Positions 48,278-62,457 of a stretch of DNA of 64,000 nucleotides are shown one piece after another. The notes under the pieces were generated by a model. It ran no database searches and had not been told where the DNA came from. It saw only the letters and a list, made by a program, of their open reading frames with translations. The position numbers and the translations under genes were made by a program. The DNA is from Polydactylus sextarius (lineage: Eukaryota; Chordata; Actinopteri; Polynemidae): the NCBI GenBank assembly GCA_016801845.1, contig CM028919.1, forward strand, positions 7,828,001-7,892,000. The letters run 5' to 3'. Position 1 is the first letter of the stretch, and each line of letters begins with the position of its first letter.

Positions 48278-50165
48278 ATTGCCCCTATTTTTTCCTCGAT
48301 GCTCCACCACCCCCTCCGTCTTGAAGGCTTCTTGTTATCCACAGTCCAAGAGAAGACAGGAAGCTGATGAGGGCTGAGGAGAAAGATGCTGGGCCACCTT
48401 GGACCGTCCGCACAGCAGGAGTATTTTGCAGCTAAACTGATCTCTCCTGTTTCATTTGCTCTCACAAACGCTGCGCTTATCATACGGTATCCAGTGCAGC
48501 ATTGCGTTTCATAACGGACATCAGGCATCCACACGGGCTGATTGCGCGTTTCAGTATCCGACAACGGCGGGACGCAACGTCTGCCTCACAGCGACATGTC
48601 CAGGGAACAGCTGTGGCTGTAGACACACCGAGAACGAAACCCGCAGAATAAGATTTGATGTCATTAATTAAAACGATTAAGTGAGATCATACGGCACACA
48701 GCTGTCTGTCTTATCCAACAAATGAAGTGGCTGGCTCAGCTAAAAATACAGGAGAGGGGGCGGGCGGTGGCTCTTAAAGAAGCAGCAGCTGTGCAGCAGC
48801 TCGAGAAGAAACCACGAAAAAAAGCTTCTCATCACTTTCACATCAGGACGCTTGCTCAAGAGCAGGATGTTGTGAAGCTGGGATGAACCCTCATCCAAGA
48901 GGGACTTGTTTATCTTGCTGTGCGCGCGCCCAAGTGGAAATCACGTATGTTAGATTGTGTCCGGTGCGCGAATAAACTGGTAATTGATAAAAAAAAAAAT
49001 TGAAATGCGAAAATAAATAAATAAAAATTAAACATATATCAGATTCACTATTGAACTAGTGGCCAGAGCATATTCCAGATGTTTGTCTCATTCTGGGTCC
49101 GTTTTCACTTCCTCCAAACCTGTTGTCTGGTCCACTTAACGGCGAACTGATTTCAGCACAATGGACAGCGACCGAGATGTCTCATTGCGCATGTCCGTTG
49201 GGAGGCTGTGGAGGTGAAACAGGTGAAAGAGAAAGGGGGGTTGGGTGACCTTCAGTTGGTGACAAATGATGATGTAACTCACACACACATTTTAATCAAA
49301 ACACAGCAGACAAATGACATTTCTCATCCATAAATGTCCCTTTAACGGTTCACTTCAGCATAAGTCCATTCAGAATACATTATACAGATTGATTTAAAAA
49401 AAAAAAAAAAAAAAGATTTAATATGGTAAAGTATGGTATGGTAAATACTTTGTGTCCAAAGTCCTCAGATTGAATCTGTGATTCACAATGGCCCATGACA
49501 GATTTGAACGTTTGCATTAGATATTGCAGGTCTGAATGCTAATTTGAATGATATCCAAATAACAACGAGTCTTTTATTGAAAGAGCAGTCAGTGTCCTGC
49601 CCGCAGTAATAAATCTCTCTCTTTATTATCACCCTGGACAGGTGGCTGTGGTGTCATTTGATAAAATATTAAAATGATGAGTAAATCAACTCCAGGTAAT
49701 TGGTTCTTAATGTAAATAATACACCATCCCTGGACTTCTCAGAATTAATGCAGACTGTTTATTTGGAAAAGAGATGCTGCTCTAAATGTTTTCTGTAAAT
49801 CATCCTCTTATTTGAACTGAAGTTAAATTGAATGAGGGAGGAAATGTGATTTGTGATCATAATTAGCTAGAATATCAGTATAAAACCAGTCTGTTCTCTT
49901 GTAAAGTCTACTTAACATGCAGCTCTTATTCTCCACAGTGCAACAGCAGCACATCCACCTTTAGTCATGTTACATGTTTGTTTTTGGTTTTTTTTCTCAC
50001 CTTCATTTGCAATGCATATTTTTTCTGGTGTATCCTCAGTACAGCCAGAGTCTTTTCACTTAGGAGCACTTAGGAGCTGGTAGGTGATTTCGACCATGGT
50101 CCACAAAGTGTATATATTTCAGTTTTAGCATTTAACTGGACCAAAGGCCACTCTAAAGGGACAAA
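48278..50165. promoter_or_regulatory. Intergenic region between inafm2 and plcb2 starts
   Basis: 1.9 kb between two divergent start codons. The part next to inafm2 (to about 48800) is relatively GC-rich and should hold its 5' UTR and promoter. An A-run lies at about 49396-49413. No TATA box or clear core promoter for plcb2 was identified, and a noncoding plcb2 exon could lie here. Confidence 0.4.
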
Positions 50166-53100
50166 ATGAACACCAAAAGATACTTTCTGGAACCTCCACA
50201 GGTCAAAGACTACCTGGTCAAAGGAGAGAGATTTACCAAGTGGTCGGAGGTGAGTGGATTTTTGAAGTGAATCATTATTAAATGTCAATTTTTTCATTAC
50301 CTGGTGAGCAACAAGGATATTTGAATCTCAGAATAGTAACTGTTATGTGTGAATCACTCAAGTTCAGTCATTTATGATTTATCAACAAGTAGTAATCTTG
50401 TTTAAAAGACCTCATTTGACAGCAGCATCAACATCGAGCTGCTCTTTTTTCAGAGGTTTAAACTCAATAATTGTCTCTGTTGTGTGAACTCTAATTCCCA
50501 TGTCTCCATCAAGGACTCTACAAAGACTGTTCCTGTCACCATGAAGATGGATCCGAAAGGTTTCTACATCTACTGGACCAACCAAAGCAAGGTAATCAAT
50601 ATGAAAAAAAAAAAGAAAAGAAAAGCTCCTCCACAGTAAAGGTGATGGTAATAAAATGGCTTTCTGTGCATCAGACAAACATAACCTGGAAGATTAAAAC
50701 ATATATCAAATGGAAGTAGTCATGTTTCAGTGATTCATACCCACAGTGTGTGTGTAATGTGCTTGTGATTAGAATCTGTAAAAGCTGTTGGTAGATAAGA
50801 GCTGTAATGCACCTTCTGGTTCCAGCAGCTTGTGGAGATTATTGATTAGTACCGATGTGGGCTCACCATCCTGTTGCACTGTACGGCTGCACTGTGAGGC
50901 ACTCAAAGGAGAGAGAACTGTTTGTCTCTCTCTTTCTGTCTCATTCTTTCATTGAGGCAATATAGTCTTCACCTCATCACAAACCCGGAAAATCTCACGT
51001 TGGCCTGACAATGTTGCTGACTGTAAAACGTTCATGTGAATTTGAAATGACATAACCTGATGTGTCAATCCTCACACAAACAGTAAAGTTTATTTTTATT
51101 TTTTATTTTTTTGCACTTTGCCAAAGGATGACTTGTATCTTAATCCATATTTGCACTGGCGCCTACATGTTGAGTTCAGTATTGGAGATGATTCTCTGTT
51201 TCTTGTTTCTAGGAAACAACGTTCCTGGACGTTGCTACGATCAGAGATACCCGAGTAGGAAAATATGCAAAACTTCCCAAAGTGAGTGCAATTTTAATAT
51301 TTATTGTAAAAATGCACACTCTGATTTTGCAATTAAAGTTAAGTTGGTGTGTTTGTTGCGTAAGAGTCTCTACAGGGATGCAAATATCCTGTCAAGCCTT
51401 TAGCTTGCCCATTAGACTGATGTATTTGCATTGCAAAAAAAATGGCCAAGGACGCATGCACCCAGGCAACTCTCCCACTGCACATAATGATGTACATGTA
51501 CACAAACAAATATAAACACATACCCCACCACACACTGAGTCATGAGCTGAGATTTCTAGAAGCGAGTGTGTGTGTATGTGTGGTTTTTTTTGTTTTTTTT
51601 CCCGAGGAAAGCTAAAAGTTCTCGCTGTCCTCTGCAATATGTAAGCATTGCCATCCCTCATTGAATAGAAATCTGAAATCAGTTCCCCTCAGGGAGCAGT
51701 GCATCAGCCCAGTTAGGGTGCTGGTGGACGCATGTCTTCCTGCTTGAGCCCCTGAGGAGTGCTGGGAAAGAGGTTGCAGCGCTGACGTCAGCTCTGAATG
51801 TCTGAAAGTAGCATTGATTGGGAGAAAAAAAATACACAGAGATCAGTATGAAAAACACTGACCTTCTTACTCCTTGTTTGTCTCAGTCTCAGTGTGCGTG
51901 TGCATATGTTTGCATGTCCCGATCAGCACATTTGCCTGTGTTGAACAAGCTCTCAGATGTCCAATGAATCTAAAGAACAAGGGTGTCAGATGTGACTTTT
52001 AAGTGAAATATATCACAAGCCAATAAAATCTAATATTTTTCTAATATTCTGCTTCTTTGCTTTGCTTTGAACAGCACCAAAAGGTTCGCAACGTGTTCAA
52101 CCTGGACTTCCCAGACAGCAACCATCTCGCAAAAAACCTGACCATCGTCTCCGGTCCTGACACTGTCAATCTGACATATTGGAACTTCTTTGCCGCTAAA
52201 GAGAAATTGACAGAGGTAAAAAATAAATAAATAAATGAATAAATAAACCACTGTATATACTGACTCTGTGTGTTTGCTGGCACAATGTTCTTCCTCTGTC
52301 TATTTACAATCTTCCTTTTCTATCACAGATCATCTCTGATGATTCTAACCACAGGTCATAAGTCAGTGTACAGTGACCCCCCCCAACCCCAATATCCTTT
52401 CCCATCCTCTCTCCCTCTCTCTGTTTATGACCCCAATATCTGCATTTAATCAGCTGTAATGAAATTGTATTTTGTTCTAACACAACATGCAATGCCCTCA
52501 TTTCCTGTGGTACTATTATATTTATGCCCTCTAGTGGTAAGAGGTGTGTCAGTTTTAGGGCTGAGGACAAACAAAGAACAATACATGAGGACACTGTAAT
52601 AATGTTGTTTGTTTATTGTTTGTTTGTTTGTTTTTGTGATTATATACACATTAGAAATGGGCAAGTGACATCCTGGATATTGCCTACAATGCAGCAAGAG
52701 CCAACGCATGCAGACAAGTCTTCCTGGACAAAATGTGAGTGAGCATCACGTTATATGTGACTTCAATTTGTAAGGTGCCCAGTGAACAGTGTATCACTTC
52801 AATTCATCGTGTAGCCAGAGCATCACAGTGTGGAGTTATCACACAGCCTCGGTGACGCTTTGTGTTTTCAATCTCAGATACGTCCGCATTTCTCTTCAGA
52901 CCAACAAAGATGGCAAGATCCCAGTGAAAAAGTAGGTTACTGTGCAACCATCTGAAGGTGGACGATAACATGCTGTCGTTACTCAGCTCAGTGGATTTCC
53001 ACTTTTCCAACTCATCTCTTTACAATTTTCTCAGCATTTACAAGATGTTCCCTGCGGATAAGAAGAGAGTGGAAAGTGCCTTGGCAGCAGCTCGCCTCCC

Positions 53101-56100
53101 TAAAGGAAAGGTTAGAAATGTGTTATGATTTGACAACAATTTCATGATTATTGCACCGATATTTTTGAAATAATAACAATTTTATTTTATCATCTTAGTC
53201 ATGATCATATGATCACGTGTTCACATTTCAGTATGACACCATGAAACCTGATGTGTTCACTGAGGCTGCCTTCAGGACATTTCTGATCAATTTCTGTCCT
53301 CGGCCAGAGGTCTTTGAGATCTTCACAACTTAGTGAGTTGACCTCTTTTACTTCACAGATCATCTTCTTATAGAATCTGATAGTTTATCATGGTCTATTG
53401 AGTACTTTCCCCAGATAAAAACCTCACATATCTCAACTCATGCCTTAAAATTGACCATTTAGAGACCTTTTCCACTCCACAATAAAAAGAACTGAATTTT
53501 GACTATCATTATCATCATGTTTTTCTAAAGCCTGTCAAACTGGATTATTAATACACCTATTCCAAAAAGGGTCAGGTCATTTTCTTTCCACAAAGTTATC
53601 ATAAACAAGTTTCTTTGCACGTTCTTATTTGGTAGCACAGAGCCACGGGCGCCTGGTGTGAATTATATTATGCTTATGCCAACTCGTGCATTAAGAGCCT
53701 GGCACAGGCTCAGGTGTCATGTAGCAGGGTGTGAAGGGCATGAGCAACACTGCGTGCAGCACCGATGTGATTGTCATGGTTTTATCTGTCATGGTGCCTT
53801 CCAGCTCCACAAAACCCACCATGACAAAAGATAATTTCACCAAGTTCCTCAATGAGAAACAAAGGGACTCCCGGCTCAATGAGGCACTTTATCCACGTCT
53901 GCGGCAAGACCAGATCAAAGCGCTGATTGAAAAGTATGAGCCTACATCCAATAATGCCAACAGAGGTGAGATTCAGTGATGATAGTTTTACTGGTAAATT
54001 CCTGTACCTTGGATGTTTCTTGTGTTTAAATGCTTCTTTCTTCGTCTTGTTCATCTGCAGGGCTGATTTCTCCAGAAGGTCTTCTGTACTACCTGATGGG
54101 CCCAGAGACATCAGTCGTCATGCAGGACAAGCTGGCTAAGTCTCAGGACATGACCCAACCCATACCTCACTATTTCATCAAGTCCTCCCACAACACATAC
54201 CTGACAGGTCACAAGTCCTTGTTCTCAATTCTCTTGAAATATTACTCCTACTAACAGACAATATGTTAAACTTTAAGGATCATTTCTAAGCATATTTGAA
54301 GACTGTGTTACTTTGCAGCTGGTCAGTTCTCTGGTGTGTCCTCCCCGGAGATGTACCGACAGTGTCTGTTGTCCGGCTGTCGGTGTCTGGAGCTGGACTG
54401 CTGGAAGGGTAAACCTCCAGATGAAGAGCCCATCATTACCCACGGCTTCACTATGACAACTGAGATCCTCTTCAAGGTGTTTACACACAGTTTGCTTCAC
54501 TTTCATACATACATACTTTCTGAACATGTTATCGATTTTGCATCAACAACAAGCATATAACATTCAGATATGAGCAGATAATGCGCTTTGAACAGAAATG
54601 AACAACATAATATTCACATTTCTACTCAAGTTATACTTAAGTTAAGCTGTGCACAAAACAAAAAAAAAAAAAAAAGGATTTATAACATATTATTTTAATC
54701 ATGAACCGTTATCCAGCTATCATCAAAACTAAAAGTTTTTAAAAGTTTCTGAAGGTAGCAGTTGATTTCACAAGTGTGTGATTATCTGATTAGAACAAGT
54801 GAAGAGTATTAAAAAGCAGTAGAAAACAACTCAACCCAGAAAATGAATGATTTATCATATGATATTTCCCTCGTCAAGCTCTTCCTACTTCTCCCCAATG
54901 AATCTCGACCTAAAAGGCCAACGTCTAATTTCCTAAAAGCACAGATTGGTCGTCTCCTCTTGTGTACAGTTGCCTAAAGCTCTTCACATTGACATGAATG
55001 ATACTTGTATATCACTGGTATTATAATGAGGCTTGAAATTCTTTGATTACATTTTATTCATCTCCGAGTAGACATTAAAGAGCAAAAAAATATGAAGTCT
55101 TAAATGGGGTTAGTTAACACGCACTCGCACACACACACACACACACTGGCCAGGCAAACACCCTGTCATCCTCTTGTGCTCAACACTTCCATTTAAGGGC
55201 AGCCGGCGCTCCACAGTCCCCAGGGCCTAGACGCAACACCTCAGTTCAGTTTGCTATCAAATTCTGACAGCAAACTGAACTGACTCAGAGGCCTCTGTGT
55301 ATAAAGATTAGTTCTGCAGTGTGCTATTATGCCTCTCTTCATGTTTTTGGAGCATAGTCATGATTGTCTCGGTCTCTTGTCTTCAAACGTCTGAATTCTT
55401 CTGCAATTCTGATGATTTTATTCTATTTACTGACGTATCATCAGCCTCTTACTTTCTTTCTAGTTGCTTTTCCTTAGTCTTAGTTTAAGGTTAAATGCAT
55501 TAAAAAAACATAAATGCAAAATAAAAATTGTCTTTTTGCAACAGGATGTGATTGAGGCCATAGCCGAGAGTGCCTTCAAGACCTCACAGTACCCAGTTAT
55601 CCTCTCATTTGAGAACCATGTTGACTCGTAAGAGCTTTTCCATCAACTCATGCTATGTAATGTTATTAACCCAATGTAATAATGTTCTGATGCCATTAAC
55701 CCAAATGGAATATTGATGGAAAATAGTGAGGATGTAATTGAGCCTTTCATTCAGACAGGAACAGCATATAGTCAGAAGTGTTGCTTTGTTACAGGGTGAA
55801 ACAGCAGGAGAAGATGGCCAACTACTGCAAAACCATATTTGGTGATGCCCTGCTGTCAGAGCCACTGGAGAAATACCCTGTGAGTAAACTGCTGCAACAC
55901 AGCTCACTGTGAAAATAACAGAGTTAAATAAAGTTTGTATACAGGGATTTGTTAAACAAAACACTTTGTCTGATAAATCTGATAAAACATTATCATGTTA
56001 CAGTGTGTGAATCAGCTGAGCTGCAGACAAATGAAATCAATAACAAAATTCAAGTTTCATTTTGGTCCTCTTTCTTGTTTCTGTCATACATGACCCTAAT

Positions 56101-58546
56101 AGGCTCCCATACCAGACCAACTGATTCTGGCACTGATTTTCAACAGTCAGAGGCTTCTTGCCTCTGCTCAGCTCTATGTGCATTTATGGATCATATTTTA
56201 TATCTTTTACTTTTCCAAAAACATGAGGCCCTCAGTGGTACCTACATCCCCAACCACATACCTATGTTTTTTTTTTTATGGTTTGACCAGAAGTTTATTT
56301 CTTTTCCAATTTGTGTCTCAAATCCAGTTGAAGCCAGGCCAACAGATCCCCAGCCCTGCTGAGCTCATGGGCAAGATCCTCATCAAAAACAAGAAGGGCA
56401 GCCATGACAAACCAGCTCAGGCCAAGAAACCGGCAGCTGCAGCGGCCACTGACCAGGCCGCAGCCACCCCGGCTGCAAACAGCACCCCTCAGGAACCTGG
56501 GGCCCAAGAGAACCCTGATGGAGGAGGAGGAGGAGGAGGAGGAGGCGGAGGTAAACGTCAAACTAAAACAAATGACATTGGTAAAATGGGCCTGTTTAGT
56601 TATTTTTAGGTGCTACTGACATTAAGTTTACATGTTTAAGCAGAAGGAGAGGTACCTGCAGAGGACAACGAGGAGCAAGAAGACACGGAAGAACAGGATG
56701 AGGAGAAAATGAAAACATCAGATGAGGTAAAAGACCGCAGCAGCTAGTTTTACTGCATCCTGCTAAAACTGTTGAAACATCAGTTAACTTCCTGTCAATT
56801 CCCCACAGGGCACAGCTGGACAAGAAGTAACAGCATATGAGGCAATGTCATCTATTGTCAACTACATCCAGCCCACCAAATTTATTTCTTTCGAGAACTC
56901 CAGAAGTATGTCTTTAATCCAAACTCAGACAAAAATATATTTTTTTTAATATACACATACAGTTAAACAAATCAAAGTTAGTATGAGTTATACAATTCAG
57001 CCCCTTATTTTCCTTCTTCACAGGGAAAGACAAGAGTTACTGCATCTCATCTTTTGTGGAGACCAAAGGGGAGGCAATGATTGCCAAGCAGGCTGCTGAA
57101 TTTGTCGAGTATCCTTTAAAAAAATACTGCAGAAACACACACAATACAAACCTGAATTGAGCTGAATTTGATTCAAAATGACACCTGGTTAGATAATATG
57201 TTGGTAAAGTGTTCTGGCTTATATAGCCATATAGATTTTCTTTCTTAAATCATCATTCTCAGATACAATAAGAGGCAGATGAGCAGGATTTACCCCAAAG
57301 GAACAAGAATGGACTCATCCAATTACAACCCACAGCCTTTTTGGACTGCAGGCTGCCAGATGGTGGCACTCAACTACCAAACAATGGGTAGAAATAGACA
57401 CTCACTGCACTGATAATGTGAAATGTCATTGATGTGTTGGAATACATAGAAGGATAATTGTTTTCTATTCTAGTTTAATCATCCTTTAAGTCACCCTTTG
57501 CAATATCTTAAAACCTGGGCTTCTGTTTTTCACCACAGCAGGGCAGTGTTGTACCTCCTAGACATGCTAAGGCCTCTGCTTGCTGCTTGTGCACAACAGA
57601 GGAGGAATGAATGATGTGCTTTATGCTTATTTTCAGATTTCCCCATGCAGCTGAACTTTGCTCTGTTTGAGTTCAATGGCAGAACGGGATACCTGCTCAA
57701 ACACGATGTGATGCGTCGTGGCGACAAGAAGTTCGACCCTTTCTGTGACAGGATTGACACGGTCGTGGCAATCACACTCACCATAAAGGCATGTTCCACT
57801 GCCATTTTTATCACGTTCCCTTCCCTTTAACCATCCTCGTGGTGTGTTATCTGGAGGCCTGTCAGGATCTGTGTAATCTAAACACCAAGAAAACTATTTA
57901 ATGTCTTTAAAGCTGCAGTAAAAATTGATTATACATTGTTTTTACAAGCTGCATCATTGATGGTATTGCATTGTAGAAAAAACGCTGAACCAAGAATGTA
58001 ATATGTGTACAGCTGACAGCTGTTTTTGCTCTTCTAAATTGAGCAATAAATTACCCTCAATAGCCTTAGGAAGTCTGTGACGGTGTGTATGTGCAGCCAT
58101 GTACATTTGGTTTAGTTGCTAATAATACAAGCATCCTGCTGGGCCTGATACATAGTTCCTAGTATTCTGCATGAGTGAAAACCAGAGCTCTATTTATATC
58201 CACTGTGTCCTGGATCATGGATCTACACATATCCTTACCTGACCACTTCTCACATGTATGTCATCGACTCTTATTCTACCCACCAGATCTATTCAGGCCA
58301 GTTTCTGTCTGACAAAAACGTCAAAACAGGAGTTGAGGTGGAGGTGATTGGGCTGCCAGGGGACCCCAAAAAGAAATATCGCACCAAGTGGAGCACAACA
58401 GCCAATGCCATTAACCCAGTGTGGAATGAGGAGCCCTTTGTTTTTGAGAAGGTGGACTAAGCACGTTCAAATACATGTGTGGATGAATGAGTTTGTGCAC
58501 GCTCGGTCATTATAACCTCCTGTACTGCTGCTGGTCTGTAATGTAT

Positions 58547-58578
<32 letters not shown>

Positions 58579-61500
58579 ATGAACAGATCCTGCTCCCAGA
58601 TCTGGCCTCTCTCAGAATGGTTGTCCATGAGGAGAACGGGAAATTCGTCGGACAAAGGATCATCCCACTTGATGCCATCCAGTCGGGTCAGTGAAAGTGA
58701 TGCTTCACTTAATCTTCATAATTTAAAACTTTAACAACTAATCCAAGGCTTCTGTATATTTGCTAATTTGTTTTAGCTACCCACTGGATCAGTGGAGTTT
58801 CAACATTGTTTTGTATTCACAAGGGTTTAATTGTTTATTGTTTATGCCCTGCAGGCTTCCATCACATCTGCCTGCGCAGTGAAAGCAACATGCCGCTCAC
58901 TTTGCCTGCTCTCTTTGTGTACATTGAGGTCAAGGACTATGTTCCTGCTGCCTTTGCAGGTGCTTGGATTTTCACTTTGTGATTTTGCAAGAAGAAAAAA
59001 ACAACAACTCTATAATTAAATTCATGCTGTGATAGTCAGGGACAAAGCTCTGATTACATTTAGTTAGATGCATGTAATTCTTTAGCATGTGCGCTTTTTT
59101 CAGTTATGTGACTGTCAAATAATTACATTATTATCTCACTCTACATTGATGTATTGGATTTTTCCTCAGATTTCATGGACGCCTTATTTAGCCCAACAAA
59201 AGGCACAGATAAGCCGTCAAAGACCCCAAAAGAGGTAACAAACTAATACCTAATCATCCACTAAAATTGACATATCAATAATGTTCCCAGATGTCCTATA
59301 AAACCTTAACAACACTAATTAACTTCTTGGAAGTTGACCAGGTCTGCTAGATTGTAATGTCCCTGTCCTCTTTGTGCCTACGCAGTCATCTGCTGACTAC
59401 GTTTCTCCCTACGAGTTGCCTCTTGATGCCCAACCTGCCGCACAGAAACCTAAGGAAAGTGAAACACCTGCTGCAGGTAATAAATCTCATGAAGGGGACA
59501 CAGTTCAGTTCAGCTCCATTGATAATTTTGATCTCATCATAAATTTATCTGTCATCTTTAGAAAAAGCTGCTGAACCTGCACCACCTGCTGACGCCGCTT
59601 CAGAAGCTCCACCAGAAGCAACTGCAGAGGAAGCAAAAGAAGAGGCAGAGAAAACAGAAGATACTCCACAACCGGCAGAAGAACCTGCTGCTGCAGCAGA
59701 AGCCACTGAGCAAACATCTGAGGCTCCAACAGAAACAAGCCCAGAAGAAGCTAAAGAAGTAGAAGCCGAGAAAACAGAAGATGCTCCACAACCTGCAGAG
59801 GAGCCTCCTGCAGATGCTGAAACCCCTGCTGAAGCCGCTGCTCCAGCTGAAGAGGCTGAACCCGAGAAAGAAGCTGCCGCTGAACCAGAGGCAGCCCCAA
59901 AAGAGGAAGCTGCCCCAGAGCAGGAGGCCACCCCTGAAACTAAGGATGAACCTGCAGCTGAGGAGGCTCCAGTAGAAGTTGCTGCTGTGGTCGTACCCAC
60001 TCCAGCAGAGACAACACCTGAGTCTGCTCCATCAGATGAAGGTAACACTCATGTGTTTTATGTGCTGCATTTACCGCAATTTTCCTACTGTTTCCTACAC
60101 TATAGGAAAAGGTCCCAGAGAAGCAAAACCCATAACAATTTGGTGTTTTTCAGATGAATGAAGAGATATATTATGAGAATGTAAGCACTGCAGACACAAG
60201 CAATTGGATTTTCACAGCAACCCCCCACCCCTCCTTGTGTTTATGCTGCAGGGCCTCCGACTGTTCCAACAGATGAACTGATACAGCACAAGAACTATCA
60301 GAAGGTCATCAAGCGCGAAGAGAAAGAGCTGAAAGACATAGAAAAGAAGAATCAGAAAAAAGGAGAGGATCTGATTCAAAAATACTCCGACTCCTTCAAG
60401 GCCATGAAGAAGAAGGCCTCAGTGAAGAAAAAAGAGTAAGAAGATTTTTAATTTTTTTCCCCTTTCCTTTTTTGTTGTCAATTATGGCCCTTTGTTATTT
60501 TCCAGAGTTAGTTTCAAGCTGAGATATTAGACAGAGAACAAATGTTTTGACAAAAGAGGCTTGGATAGTGTTGATTGAGGCGGGCTATCTTCTAATCATT
60601 TGAGAGTAAGAGGACCCATCTGTTCAATTGTTTGTGTTTAGTCTTTTTAAAGACTCGTCTGCTGTTTTCTTTTAAAGCAGCAGTGAATTCTACAGCATAT
60701 TAATGTTGACTGACTAATGAAGTTGTTGTTGTTTTGGTCAGAGTTATTAATGAGATTATATTTAGAAGCACGGAGAATATTCCTCAGCTAATGTGTTTTT
60801 CTGGCTGAAGCAGAATATTAGAGGATGAAGAGAACAGCTAAATGAATATGGATGTTAGTCTTCTACACCGGGCTTTTAGGATAAAACATGTATTATTCAA
60901 GGCCACACGACTATTGATGTACAGGATTTCCAGTAATCACATGGTTGTACCGTTGTTTCTGTACCTGCAACAGTAATGGGCTGTTATTCGATAAACTATT
61001 TTATCCTCACATATGTCCTGTGTGTTCTCAAGTGGAGGGGATAGTGCCACTGACCCCGCCGTGGCAGAGCGGGTCCAGGAGCAGAAAGAGAAAATGCGGG
61101 TTGAGCTGCAAACTCTGTGGACGGAGCAGTGTGATCAGATAAAGAAGAAGAAAGAGCAGTTTGCCACAGAGGTTAGCCAAGCTCAGATTTAACACTGTTT
61201 TACTCAGGTATTTGACACCTGCAGTACAGGTACTGGTTTATTGACAAATTATTGTTTTTATAAGAAAAACCATTATCATCTAAAAAATATGATTAAATAA
61301 CCCTACTGTACAGTGTATAAAGCAAATAAAATCAGATGCATAACGATGAGCTCTAACATAAAAAAATAATTTATATATTAATAATTCAGTGATAATAATC
61401 ACTATAACAATAACGTTAATAGAAAAATGACTTTTTGTATTTAGGTATATCTTACAGTGCATTTTAAACTTAAAAAACTATGAAACTGAACTTTTTTTCT

Positions 61501-62256
61501 CACTGTGGTGTCACAAGTTAAGTCACAAGTTAAAAGCCCGTCTTTTGTGTCAGAAAATGTCCGATCGATATTTTACTTCCATCCATATATGAGGATTTTT
61601 AAATGGATACCTTGAAATTCCTCATGGCCAGTCTCCTGACTGTCTTCATTATCTCTAATGATTCACACAGAAAGTAGGATTAATTTCCATTGTTTAAGAT
61701 GCGTTCTCACCACTCATGGAGTACCTAATTTAACCTCTCTGTGCTGTGTGGGTTGCAGGCAAACAGCCATTGCTCCATTGATTATACATCAGACTTAGGT
61801 GCTCCGGATGCTCGAGGGTGCTCTTAGCATAAGCTCTGAATCTGCATTAGACTGAGGGGTGAATCGGTTAATTTTTCAACAGTTGCCACCCAAATAGACA
61901 AAGTTTGGACCGTTCTGTAGAAGTGCTGCAGAGAAAAGGTGACAGTTGGCTGAACTTTTGTTTTATCTTAAAGAAGAAAGACTTTAATCACAGACAGCAC
62001 AGACACTGTTATTTAAAGTTAGTGAAGTCTCATTTTCTAACTTTGTCGTGATTGTGATTGTGACATTTCCGTCTTCTATTGTGACAGAGATTGACCAAAC
62101 TGATGGAGCTGGCTGCAGAGAGACACACCAGTGAAATAAAGGCCCTGCAGAGGTGCGAACACACATACAACACATTTGGGACATGCAGTACACACTGGGA
62201 GGGCTTTGCTGAGTATGTCCAATCTGTGCCTTGAGATTCTAGTGTGACTCCGTATG

Positions 62257-62287
<31 letters not shown>

Positions 62288-62392
62288 TATGTGAGGTGAA
62301 ACGGTTGACATTTTGCAAAGAAAATACCTCAGATAATGAATGAGTCACCTCAATGTGCAGATCCTCCAATGTCCTTGGCTGGCTTATGGTGT

Positions 62393-62457
<65 letters not shown>

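Noticed and set aside
48275..48310. ATG at 48310 as the start of inafm2
   Set aside because: The match to human INAFM2 begins at the internal MRERDFMP; the eleven residues before it show no known similarity. It stays possible as a minor start.
59545..60048. Minus-strand open frame of 167 codons rich in Ala and Ser
   Set aside because: It is the antisense shadow of the Pro/Glu/Ala-rich plcb2 exon.
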